Shown here: piece after piece, positions 25,506-33,165 of the stretch | Layout of the letters: each line of letters starts with the position of its first letter | Numbering within the stretch: the first letter of the stretch is position 1 | Assembly (NCBI GenBank): GCA_031551635.1 | Contig: JAVBNH010000005.1 | Coordinates: 62,001 to 126,000, forward strand | Source: JAVBNH01 sp031551635 | Lineage (GTDB): Bacteria; Bacillota; Clostridia; Oscillospirales; Acutalibacteraceae | Length of the DNA stretch: 64,000 nt | Direction of reading: 5' to 3' | Notes under the pieces: generated by a model | The model's input: the letters and a program-made list of their open reading frames with translations, nothing else | Told to the model about the DNA's origin: nothing | Database searches by the model: none | Made by a program: the position numbers and the translations under genes

Positions 25506-25534
25506 ATGATAGCATACTATTATGTATTTGTCAA
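25506..25534 (-). promoter_or_regulatory. Promoter of the leuA T-box transcript
   Basis: TTGACA (25534-25529), 17-bp spacer, TATCAT (25511-25506) on the minus strand. The -35 box overlaps the stop codon of the upstream amidohydrolase gene. Confidence 0.7.
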
Positions 25535-26370
25535 TCATTATTGACATCATTATTGACATTAAAAATTTTTTCCAGATTTTCCCCAAGTATGCCCCTCTTA
25601 GCCTCCTCCGGAATGTCCAGCTCGATTATCCTTTTTATTGCGCTTTTCGTATATTCAGCATCATTATAAGGAAAATCAAGCCCGAAAATACTTCTTTCGT
25701 TTCCGGTCTGATTAATGAGGGTTTGCAACTGCAAATCAGAAACTGTCCAGTTATTAGCAAGCCCGTTTTTATCATAAGCGATAGTCGTCCAGCCGGCAAA
25801 AACCGTGTTCATAAACGAATTGCGCTTGTTATTGCACATAACCGCGAGAGCCTCGTTGAAAAAGCTGTAACCGCCGATATGCTCCATACTGAAGCGCAGA
25901 TGCGGATAATTCCATGCAACCTCATCAAAAAGCACAACCCGGTTATCGGCAAGCCTGTGCCAGTGAAGCCCCGAATGAAATGAGAGAAAAAGACCCAGCT
26001 CCATGGCTGCCGCGTACATCTCACATGATTTTTCACTCATCAGGTGAATTTCCTGCGCCTGAGGGTGGATTTTTATCCCCTTCAAGCCAATGTCAGCCAT
26101 ATGCCTGACCTGAGACTCGATATCCGAAGCGTCAAAATCAACGGTTCCGAAGCCGACAAGCATATCCTTGTTTTCGATTTCCCGTGCGAGCCAATCGTTA
26201 TGATTGCCACCGAGACCGGATTTTTCATACTGGTCTCGCAGCGGCGCAAAGCAGACAGCTTTTTCGATTTCGCACTCGCTCATGAATGTCAAGAGCTTCT
26301 CAACAGTCCCCTGAGGACGCACAGCTTCGGGAAAAACATGGGCATGATTAGCAAATATTTTATAGCTCAT
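25531..26370 (-). CDS. Amidohydrolase-2 family metal-dependent hydrolase
   Basis: A 279-residue TIM-barrel hydrolase of the Amidohydro_2 type. HAHVFPEA near the N-terminus provides the HxH metal ligands, GLKGIKIHPQAQ the following strand, SFHSGLHWHRLAD a His ligand, RFSMEHIGGYSF a further His, and FGLDFPYND the conserved Asp strand near the end. Substrate unknown; relatives act on aromatic carboxylates or lactones. It is followed closely by the leu promoter and preceded within 22 bp by yebC, so it may be co-transcribed with yebC. Confidence 0.8.
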   Translation of the reverse strand: MSYKIFANHAHVFPEAVRPQGTVEKLLTFMSECEIEKAVCFAPLRDQYEKSGLGGNHNDWLAREIENKDMLVGFGTVDFDASDIESQVRHMADIGLKGIKIHPQAQEIHLMSEKSCEMYAAAMELGLFLSFHSGLHWHRLADNRVVLFDEVAWNYPHLRFSMEHIGGYSFFNEALAVMCNNKRNSFMNTVFAGWTTIAYDKNGLANNWTVSDLQLQTLINQTGNERSIFGLDFPYNDAEYTKSAIKRIIELDIPEEAKRGILGENLEKIFNVNNDVNND

Positions 26371-26391
26371 ATTGTCTCCGTGTTATTTGTA

Positions 26392-27129
26392 TTATTCGTA
26401 ATCGGATTCATTTTCCCAGTTATGGAAAACAGCCTGAACATCGTCGTTATCTTCAAACATTTCGAGCATCTTGCTCATATTTTTCATGTCATCCTGACTC
26501 GAGAGGTTCACATAGGTCGAGGGAATATATTCCGGTTCGGCCGAAAGGAAATTATAACCGGCAGCGGAGAGTTTTTCGCCCACAGCGCCGACATCATTTG
26601 GGCTTGTTCGAATGTCAAAAACGCCGTCCTCAATAAGAACATCGTCCGCGCCTGCCTCGAGCGCTGTCTCCATCAGCTTATCCTCGTCAATGTCTTCGCT
26701 GTCAACGAGGATAACCCCCTGACGGCTGAACATAAACATAACGCTGCCCGACTGCCCCATATTTCCGCCGTACTTGTCAAAATAATGGCGCATTTCGCCT
26801 GCTGTGCGGTTGCGGTTGTCAGTCAGAGTGACAACAACTACTGCGACACCGGAGGGACCGTAGCCCTCATATATGATTTCCTCGTATTTCGCACCGTCGC
26901 CGTCGCCTGAGGCTTTTTTGATTATACGGTCAATGTTCTCGTTAGGAACATTGTTCGCCTTAGCCTTGGCAATAATATCCTTAAGCTTCGAGTTCCCCGC
27001 CGGATCAGGACCGCCCTCGCGCACGATAACAGCCATCTCACGTCCGATTTTTGTAAAAATCTTCGCTTTCTGGGAATCGGTTTTTTCTTTCTTCTTCTTA
27101 ATATTGTTCCACTTTGAATGCCCTGACAT
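26392..27129 (-). CDS. YebC/PmpR-type translation/transcription regulatory protein
   Basis: Highly conserved 245-residue protein starting MSGHSKWNNIKKKKEKTDSQKAKIF, with the family blocks REGGPDPAGNSKLKDIIAKAKANNVPNENIDRIIKKASG and IIYEGYGPSGVAVVVVTLTDNRNRT. YebC-family proteins have been described as transcription factors and, more recently, as helping ribosomes through stalling (proline-rich) motifs. ATG is preceded by GAAAGG. Confidence 0.95.
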   Translation of the reverse strand: MSGHSKWNNIKKKKEKTDSQKAKIFTKIGREMAVIVREGGPDPAGNSKLKDIIAKAKANNVPNENIDRIIKKASGDGDGAKYEEIIYEGYGPSGVAVVVVTLTDNRNRTAGEMRHYFDKYGGNMGQSGSVMFMFSRQGVILVDSEDIDEDKLMETALEAGADDVLIEDGVFDIRTSPNDVGAVGEKLSAAGYNFLSAEPEYIPSTYVNLSSQDDMKNMSKMLEMFEDNDDVQAVFHNWENESDYE

Positions 27130-27287
27130 ATTATTTTCATACCTTTCCGAAACGTCTGTAGTAAAAAATTATTGACTTATATTTTAACATTAAAATCGGC
27201 TGTAGTCAAGAAAAAAACTACATATTTACACAATAGCATATTGTTTATAATATGAAACTGGTATTTAATGTATTTAAATTCAAAAGC

Positions 27288-27336
27288 ACCCGACACTTAA
27301 AAGATTTCACTTTTTAAGTATCGGGTATATTTTTAT
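27288..27336. terminator. Terminator hairpin downstream of the dockerin gene
   Basis: CCCGACACTTAAAA / TTTTTAAGTATCGGG long stem with T-rich flanks, between the dockerin gene and yebC. It sits 3' of the dockerin gene on the minus strand and can also terminate the other way. The remaining part of this 230-bp gap shows only an AT-rich stretch. Confidence 0.75.
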
Positions 27337-27358
27337 ATCGCTAATTCGGTGCTGTCAA

Positions 27359-28447
27359 TCAATATTCAAATGTATAGCTGGAAATATTTTTTGAAGAAAC
27401 CGCAAAGGTTATAACAATAGCGTCCATCATATCAAGCTGAACAGTCAGGGTATAGTTGTCCTCATAATAAGCGGACAGCGGGTGTGCGGCGTTAGCGGAG
27501 TCAACAACATATGTAACCTTGCAGTCTTTATAAGTTACATCGAATCTGTTGAGCACCATACCGTCAGTATTCGCAAGTGAAGAAATATCACCGAGGTCGT
27601 CAATTCCGGGAACAAGGAAAACTTTACCGTGATTAGTCTGGGTAAAGGGGTCGGTTAATGCCGGATTATTAAGATTAATTACTTCATTCACAAGCGTGAC
27701 ATTATAAGTCTGTGTTTTCGCGGTTTTGTCATATGAATAATTAAAAGTATTTATCATTTCAGGGAGTAAATTCATTGACACATTCTCATTTTCAACCGGG
27801 AACTTTTTCTTTACTGAAGATAAAAGATTCGGAATGAGAACATTGAAGCTTTCCTGAGTGTTTCCGTCAGCGAGCATTTCGGTGCGGACTTCCTTCATCA
27901 TATTACGGATGTCAACCGCAATTCCCTGAGCCAGTAAATTAAAAGGATTTTTAACCTTGACATCATATGAAACCGCTGTAACCTGACTTGAAAGATTAGC
28001 CTCAAAACCTATTTCAATCATCGGTTCTTTTGATGATGTTTTAACGGCGTTTGCGGCAGTATTAAGCGCCTGAGCAACCATAGGCTTAGTGCGTGCCGTA
28101 AGATTCGGGTCTGAGCCCGAATTTATAGGCTGAACACCTGAAATATGACGCAGGATTGCCCTGACATCAGCGGCGGTAATTCTGCCGTCTGTTCCCAAGG
28201 GCTTGCCGGTACTGTCGAGTTTTTCCACATCGGCATATTTAAATGCATTTCCCGACAGGGGAGGTGCGATATAGCCGGCAACCTTCGCGACAAGTATAGC
28301 ATCGTCAATATTGACAACACCGTCCATATTCGCGTCGCCGTACTCATACCATTCCTCGGCAGAAGCATTTATAAAAAATGCTGACTGCGGGGCAATAAGA
28401 GAAAGAATCAGCAAAACAGTGATAAGAACAAAACATTTTTTCTTCAT
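27359..28447 (-). CDS. Secreted protein with N-terminal type I dockerin
   Basis: 362 residues. A signal peptide (MKKKCFVLITVLLILSLIAPQSAFFINASA) is followed at once by a dockerin: first Ca-binding repeat GDANMDGVVNIDDAILVAKVAG and second repeat DGRITAADVRAILRHISG. Dockerins bind cohesins of cellulosome-type scaffolds. The rest (about residues 115-362) has alternating beta-like segments and no recognised catalytic domain. An N-terminal dockerin is less usual than a C-terminal one. No cohesin or scaffoldin gene is in the window. Monocistronic, with a hairpin terminator downstream. Confidence 0.85.
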   Translation of the reverse strand: MKKKCFVLITVLLILSLIAPQSAFFINASAEEWYEYGDANMDGVVNIDDAILVAKVAGYIAPPLSGNAFKYADVEKLDSTGKPLGTDGRITAADVRAILRHISGVQPINSGSDPNLTARTKPMVAQALNTAANAVKTSSKEPMIEIGFEANLSSQVTAVSYDVKVKNPFNLLAQGIAVDIRNMMKEVRTEMLADGNTQESFNVLIPNLLSSVKKKFPVENENVSMNLLPEMINTFNYSYDKTAKTQTYNVTLVNEVINLNNPALTDPFTQTNHGKVFLVPGIDDLGDISSLANTDGMVLNRFDVTYKDCKVTYVVDSANAAHPLSAYYEDNYTLTVQLDMMDAIVITFAVSSKNISSYTFEY

Positions 28448-28580
28448 AAGAATTTTTTCATCCTTTCGTAGGGTCGATATTACTAATCTTATTTATTGTT
28501 AAGAGCAGCAATAAAGATACAATTATTAGAATAACACACTTTTGTCAATTTGTAAACATCATTTTTATGGTTTATTACAA

Positions 28581-28609
28581 TTGATTCCGGAAAAGCTTTT
28601 AGTTATAAT
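28581..28609 (+). promoter_or_regulatory. Promoter of the NifU-like/GGGtGRT pair
   Basis: TTGATT 28581-28586, 17-bp spacer, TATAAT 28604-28609, about 50 bp before the start codon. Confidence 0.65.
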
Positions 28610-28660
28610 GTATTCAGTCAAAAAAATTTTTTTCGCAACGGTTTGAAAGGAGAAAAAACA

Positions 28661-29353
28661 ATGACCTATTCACATGAAGTACAGCAGATGTGCTGTGTCG
28701 CAAAGGGTCCCAATCACGGTCCGGCACCGATACCTGAGGAAGGCAAATGGGTAAAAGCATATGAGATTAAAGACATTTCCGGACTGTCCCACGGTGTGGG
28801 CTGGTGCGCTCCCCAGCAGGGCACCTGCAAGCTCACCTTAAACATCAAGGATGGTGTAGTCGAGGAAGCTCTTGTTGAAACAATCGGCTGCTCGGGCATG
28901 ACTCATTCCGCGGCAATGGCGGCGGAGGCTCTCCCCGGCAAAACTCTTCTTGAGTGCATGAACACAGACCTCGTATGTGACGCTATCAATGTCGCAATGA
29001 GAGAAATCTTCCTTCAGTTTGTCTACGGCAGAACTCAGTCCGCTTTTTCCGAGGACGGTCTTCCGATAGGCGCGGGACTTGAGGATCTCGGCAAGGGTCT
29101 GCGTTCGCAGGTGGGAACAATGTATTCCACAAAGGACAAGGGCGTGCGCTATCTCGAAATGTCAGAAGGTTATGTTACACGAATGGCTCTTGATAAAAAC
29201 GATGAGGTAATCGGATACGAGTTTATTTCTCTCGGAAAATTCCTTGAGGATATACGCAAGGGCATGAACGCCGACGAGGCTCTGAAAAAGAACTCCGGCA
29301 CATACGGCAGATTTGCCGAAGCCGCAAAATATATTTGTCCCAGAGAACAATAA
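28661..29353 (+). CDS. NifU-like iron-sulfur scaffold-family protein
   Basis: A 230-residue cytosolic protein related to the N-terminal scaffold domain of NifU/IscU. Conserved Cys lie in GVGWCAPQQGTCKLTLNIKDG and ETIGCSGMTHSAAMAAEAL, the usual places for cluster ligands, with extra Cys in QMCCVA near the N-terminus and YICPRE at the end. ATG 28661 has an AAAGGAG site; the frame opens six codons earlier without one. It is always of interest together with the GGGtGRT gene 96 bp downstream; I know this pairing from anaerobes, but its biochemical role is not established. Confidence 0.85.
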   Translation: MTYSHEVQQMCCVAKGPNHGPAPIPEEGKWVKAYEIKDISGLSHGVGWCAPQQGTCKLTLNIKDGVVEEALVETIGCSGMTHSAAMAAEALPGKTLLECMNTDLVCDAINVAMREIFLQFVYGRTQSAFSEDGLPIGAGLEDLGKGLRSQVGTMYSTKDKGVRYLEMSEGYVTRMALDKNDEVIGYEFISLGKFLEDIRKGMNADEALKKNSGTYGRFAEAAKYICPREQ

Positions 29354-29405
29354 CAGGAAACAGATTTCAGGAAACAGGTCTGTCGGTATCGCATTGCGAT
29401 ATTTT
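29354..29405 (+). repeat. Heptad array and hairpin after the NifU-like gene
   Basis: CAGGAAA, CAGATTT, CAGGAAA, CAGGTCT (29354-29381) start immediately after the stop codon and lead to ATCGCA-TT-GCGAT-type hairpin at about 29388-29403. It is the reverse complement of the block at 8700-8758. Confidence 0.65.
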
Positions 29406-29449
29406 AATACGACAGTAAAAAACCTTCAATGAAAGGATATGGTCATATA

Positions 29450-30457
29450 ATGGGAAACGATGTTAAATTTGAAGGCAGGGAAAGAAGACTTGCCGGAATA
29501 GAAAAATGCTGTGCCGAATATGGCATAAAAGACCTCGAGGAAGCCCGTGAAATTTGTCTCGCCAAGGGTATTGATGTTGAAAAGGAAGTAAAAAGCGTTC
29601 AGCCGATAGCCTTTGAAAATGCCGCGTGGGCATACACCTTAGGTGTTGCTGTTGCTTTAAAAAGCGGTGCGAATAAAGCAAGCGAAGCTGCCGCTGCTAT
29701 AGGAATCGGTTTGCAGGCATTCTGCATTCCCGGCTCTGTCGCCGACCAGCGCCAGGTAGGTCTCGGTCACGGCAACCTCGGAGCGATGCTGCTTGACGAC
29801 AACACAAAGTGCTTTGCCTTCCTCGCCGGTCACGAATCCTTTGCCGCTGCTGAGGGCGCTATAGGAATCGCTAGAAGCGCAAACAGGGTTCGCAAAGAGC
29901 CTTTGCAAGTCATTCTTAACGGTTTAGGGAAAGACGCCGCTATGATAATTTCCAGAATCAACGGCTTCACATATGTAAAAACACAGTACGATTATTTCAC
30001 AGGCGAGCTCAAAATTGTCGGTGAAACGGCTTATTCCGACGGTGAGCGCTCGAAGGTTCGCTGCTACGGTGCGGATGATGTAAGCGAAGGTGTCGCAGTT
30101 ATGCGCCACGAGGGTGTCGACGTTTCTATCACAGGAAATTCGACAAACCCGACCCGCTTCCAGCACCCGGTAGCCGGCACATATAAGAAATGGGCAACCG
30201 AAAATAATGTCAAATACTTCTCCGTAGCCTCCGGCGGCGGCACCGGCAGAACCCTTCACCCCGACAATGTCGCGGCAGGACCCGCCTCCTACGGCATGAC
30301 CGACACCATGGGCAGAATGCACTCCGACGCCCAGTTCGCCGGCTCCTCCTCCGTCCCCGCCCACGTCGAAATGATGGGTCTCATCGGCATGGGCAACAAC
30401 CCGATGGTAGGAGCGACGGTGGCATGTGCCGTGGCGGTTGAAGAAGCGGCAAGATAA
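29450..30457 (+). CDS. GGGtGRT family protein
   Basis: 335-residue member of an uncharacterised family named for its motif, here SGGGTGRTLHPDN near residue 260. Other conserved stretches are AFENAAWAYTLGVAVALKSG, FCIPGSVADQRQVGLGHGNLGAMLL, FLAGHESFAAAEGA and ISRINGFTYVKTQYDY. The many Gly-rich loops suggest nucleotide or cofactor binding, but I see no classical P-loop or Rossmann signature. Likely co-transcribed with the NifU-like gene. The start at ATG 29450 has AAAGGA about 13 bases upstream, which is rather far. The 3' end forms the first unit of a 121-bp tandem duplication. Confidence 0.85.
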   Translation: MGNDVKFEGRERRLAGIEKCCAEYGIKDLEEAREICLAKGIDVEKEVKSVQPIAFENAAWAYTLGVAVALKSGANKASEAAAAIGIGLQAFCIPGSVADQRQVGLGHGNLGAMLLDDNTKCFAFLAGHESFAAAEGAIGIARSANRVRKEPLQVILNGLGKDAAMIISRINGFTYVKTQYDYFTGELKIVGETAYSDGERSKVRCYGADDVSEGVAVMRHEGVDVSITGNSTNPTRFQHPVAGTYKKWATENNVKYFSVASGGGTGRTLHPDNVAAGPASYGMTDTMGRMHSDAQFAGSSSVPAHVEMMGLIGMGNNPMVGATVACAVAVEEAAR

Positions 30458-30925
30458 CCTAGCTCCTGACGAAACAAGCGTTCGAAGAACGCGCCGTTCA
30501 GCATTGCTGCGAGGCGTAAGCCGAAGTCGTCAAGCGACGGTGGCCTGTGCCGTGGCGGTTGAGGAAGCGGCGAGATAACCTAGCTCCTGACGAAACAAGC
30601 GTTCGAAGAACGCGCAGTTCAGCTTTGCTGCGAGGCGTAAGCCGAAGTCGTCAAGCGACGGTGGCATGTGCCGTGGCGGTTGAAGAAGCGGCGAGATAAC
30701 CTAGCTCCTGACGAAACAAGCGTTCGAAGAACGCGCAGTTCATACAAAACACTATTTAAATAGTCGGCATCCTTCACGAGCTTGTCCGGTATGCTATTTC
30801 GCATACCGGCTCGTTTGGATTCCTCCTTTTAAATTGAGCTTAGTATTAGCTTTGCTGCAAGGCGTAAGCCGAAGTCGTCAAGCGACGGTGGCATGTGCCG
30901 TGGCGGTTGAAGAAGCAAGTAAATA
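30413..30925 (+). repeat. 121-bp tandem duplication of the GGGtGRT gene 3' end
   Basis: Units start GCGACGGTGG at 30413, 30534, 30655 and 30882 (last partial). Each repeats the gene's last 15 codons (ATVACAVAVEEAA-like) plus about 75 bp of following DNA with a GCGTTCGAAGAACGC palindrome. Spacing is 121, 121 and 227 bp; the last exceeds 121 by exactly the 106-bp MITE inserted in unit 3. Sequence units are nearly identical, so the duplication is recent. This accounts for most of the 567-bp gap before the avcD-like gene. Confidence 0.92.
30742..30846. mobile_element. MITE-like ~106-bp element, copy 2, inside tandem repeat
   Basis: Net insertion of 106 bp (30743-30848) between TTCA and GCTTTGCTG, a site seen uninterrupted in the previous repeat unit (30619-30631). 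Ends ATACAAAACACTATTTAAA and, reversed, ATACTAAGCTCAATTTAAA. Core hairpin CCGGTATGC-TATTTC-GCATACCGG. Homologous to 9767-9873. Unit 2 gives the empty site, which shows that this copy moved after the duplication. No clear target duplication longer than 1-2 bp. Confidence 0.85.
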
Positions 30926-30948
30926 AACCATTTATAAGCACTAATTTT

Positions 30949-30987
30949 TAGGTTTCCGGTTAATTGTTACCGGAAACCTATTTTAAT
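30949..30987. terminator. Strong hairpin terminator between GGGtGRT and avcD-like genes
   Basis: TAGGTTTCCGGT / ACCGGAAACCTA perfect 12-bp stem, 8-nt loop, followed by TTTTAATTT on the plus strand and preceded by an A-rich stretch. Works for the plus-strand gene; on the minus strand it lies 3' of the avcD-like operon. Confidence 0.85.
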
Positions 30988-31024
30988 TTAAAGAAAGTAA
31001 TAGATTTACCTTTAAACCTTTTGC

Positions 31025-32710
31025 CTATGAATATACAATAGATTTATTCAATGGTATAATGTTTTGCTGGTCTTTAGGCCACTTATCTTTTATTTCTTGG
31101 AGATCATCCAACCGCATATCAACTCTTCCATGTTCAGCTCCTTGATTTTGTGGAAATAATTCCATAAAGTTTTTCGATATTAATTGATTATAAATTATTG
31201 AATATTCAACTTCGTGCTGAATGTAGCTTGTTGGAAGCATTTGGTTTCTAATATAACCATTATCATAATCTGGATGCCAGTCGATCTTTTTACCTGTGCT
31301 TTTGTTTTGTCTTTGTTTTCCAGGAACAATGCCATTATCCATACTAAACATTTCAATATACCTACGAGGTCCAACTCCAAAAAAAGGTACAAACACAACT
31401 TTTCCCCCTTCATCACGTTCGTCCTTAGATACCGAATCACTAAAAAACTCAAATGTTTTACTTTTGGGATATGGTTCAATATAGACAACTGTATTAATGC
31501 CTGCAGCAATAATATGCTTTGCACAAACGTGACAAGGAAAAGTTGTACAGTAAAGTTGAGCATCTCTTGTAGATATTCCGTTTCTACCGCATGCAGATAA
31601 TGCTTCCATTTCCGCATGAACTACACGACCGTATTCAGTTAAGTCCCCAAGTGAAGTCTTTTTTAATGATTTATAAATTTCATCTGGGCAATCAGGCTCT
31701 CCAGTAATCGCTTCATAAACATCTTTTGCAATGATGCGAAATTGCTTTTTATTAGAATCTTCTCCTCGCATGTAATCACGTCCTAATGGTTCGTCTTGAT
31801 ATTTACGAATATCTTTATGAAATTCAAGCCAATATTGACCGCCACCTGACTTTGGACATTCATTAGCACCCATAGACAGAATATCATTATTACGACATAT
31901 TACCGCTCCAATTTGACGCGACATATCTGCGGATCTTAAAGAAGCACAAAAAGCCATAAACATTGCATGTTCTCCGAATGTTGGCGTAGTATGAGGATCC
32001 CCGAATATCAAATTTACAATACGTTGAATATTGTTTGTCTTGGCTTCAATACTATCTTCGGAACGAACAAAAAAATCAGACAATTGATAGACATCACTGG
32101 TATGTTGTCCAAATTCATCTACTTCACTTTCATCGCGTTTCATTAAGTCTATTGCACTTTTTTCATCCATACGTTTATTAATCAAGTTTTTTCTTCTTGT
32201 TGTTTCATCAGCATATACACCGAAAAGGTAAAACCCATTACCATATGTAGCGCGTAAAAGGGACACTTCATTTTTATGTTTAAGCGATTTAATAATATAA
32301 GCAGTTTTCACTTTGATATATGGTGCATCTTCAGAAATATCTTTAGAGGCTGGTCGTCGTTTATTTATTTCATTTATTGCAGATAATGCAATCGCACCTG
32401 AACCAAATATCGTTCTTAAATGATTTCCAATATCCATCATTCGATGTGTATTCTTATAATATTTGTGCTTTTCTAAATTTATGCTTTGGGGAAGCGCAGA
32501 AAAATCATCAAACTCATAATCATGACATTCTTCAGGGACACCTTTTTCAAATGAAGATAACACATCCTCTGCTAAATCAATTGTTTCAGTGCCATACCCA
32601 AAACAACGCAACTGCCGTTCCAACATATTAATAACTTCATTTAAATTGGTACCAGTTGCACCGACTAAACCTATAACAATTTCAGAATCCTTATAAGTCA
32701 TCACATTCAA
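31025..32710 (-). CDS. AvcD-like anti-phage dCTP deaminase
   Basis: 561 residues with two domains: an N-terminal P-loop-NTPase-like domain (IVIGLVGATGTNLNEVINML; the Walker Lys is replaced) and a C-terminal zinc-dependent cytidine/dCMP-deaminase domain with HAEMEA near residue 365 and TTFPCHVCAKH near 394, giving the His, catalytic Glu and two Cys of the zinc site. This combination is that of AvcD-type proteins, which deaminate dCTP/dCMP during infection and so starve phage replication of dC. It starts probably at TTG 32710, seven bases after AGAGGTG; ATG 32701 is the alternative. Third gene of an operon, 23 bp after dut. More AT-rich than the surrounding genes, consistent with transfer. Confidence 0.85.
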   Translation of the reverse strand: MNVMTYKDSEIVIGLVGATGTNLNEVINMLERQLRCFGYGTETIDLAEDVLSSFEKGVPEECHDYEFDDFSALPQSINLEKHKYYKNTHRMMDIGNHLRTIFGSGAIALSAINEINKRRPASKDISEDAPYIKVKTAYIIKSLKHKNEVSLLRATYGNGFYLFGVYADETTRRKNLINKRMDEKSAIDLMKRDESEVDEFGQHTSDVYQLSDFFVRSEDSIEAKTNNIQRIVNLIFGDPHTTPTFGEHAMFMAFCASLRSADMSRQIGAVICRNNDILSMGANECPKSGGGQYWLEFHKDIRKYQDEPLGRDYMRGEDSNKKQFRIIAKDVYEAITGEPDCPDEIYKSLKKTSLGDLTEYGRVVHAEMEALSACGRNGISTRDAQLYCTTFPCHVCAKHIIAAGINTVVYIEPYPKSKTFEFFSDSVSKDERDEGGKVVFVPFFGVGPRRYIEMFSMDNGIVPGKQRQNKSTGKKIDWHPDYDNGYIRNQMLPTSYIQHEVEYSIIYNQLISKNFMELFPQNQGAEHGRVDMRLDDLQEIKDKWPKDQQNIIPLNKSIVYS

Positions 32711-32733
32711 GAATTTTCACCTCTCTTTACAAA

Positions 32734-33165
32734 TTATGTTCCGCTCGAACCATATCCACCGCTACCACGGTCACTGTCATTCAACACATCAACCTCAACT
32801 ACATGAACAGTTAGTATTGGTTTAATTACAAGTTGAGCAATTCTCATGCCTGGTGTGACATGAAAACAATCTTGGCCATGATTAATAAGAATAACACCTA
32901 TTTCGCCTCTGTATCCCTCATCAATGGTTCCAGGAGTGTTTAAAACAGTAATACTATGTTTCAATGCCAACCCGCTTCGAGGACGAACTTGCGCTTCTGT
33001 TTGAGGCGGTAGTTCTAACTCTAACCCTGTTTTAATTAGTGCGGTTCTCCCCGGTAATATTACAGTTTCATTTACGGCATATATATCCAAACCGGCATCA
33101 CCTGTATGGGCATATGTTGGTAACAAGGCATTATTGTCAATTCGTTTTATTTTAAGTATGGTCAT
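32734..33165 (-). CDS. dut: dUTP diphosphatase (dUTPase)
   Basis: Trimeric dUTPase, 143 residues: dUTP to dUMP and pyrophosphate. All five motifs are visible: DAGLDIYA (I), PRSGLA (II), NTPGTIDEGYRGEIGVILINHG (III), RIAQLVI (IV) and the C-terminal RGSGGYGSSG (V). The start ATG (preceded by GGAGGAAAG) overlaps the stop of the preceding gene as ATGA, so the two are translationally coupled. With a dCTP deaminase on the same transcript it would complete the route dCTP to dUTP to dUMP. It could equally protect host DNA from uracil made by the deaminase. Confidence 0.95.
   Translation of the reverse strand: MTILKIKRIDNNALLPTYAHTGDAGLDIYAVNETVILPGRTALIKTGLELELPPQTEAQVRPRSGLALKHSITVLNTPGTIDEGYRGEIGVILINHGQDCFHVTPGMRIAQLVIKPILTVHVVEVDVLNDSDRGSGGYGSSGT

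Noticed and set aside
30413..30925. CRISPR-like or coding repeat array
   Set aside because: Units are 121-bp duplications of the gene 3' end, with a MITE in one; not repeat-spacer structure.
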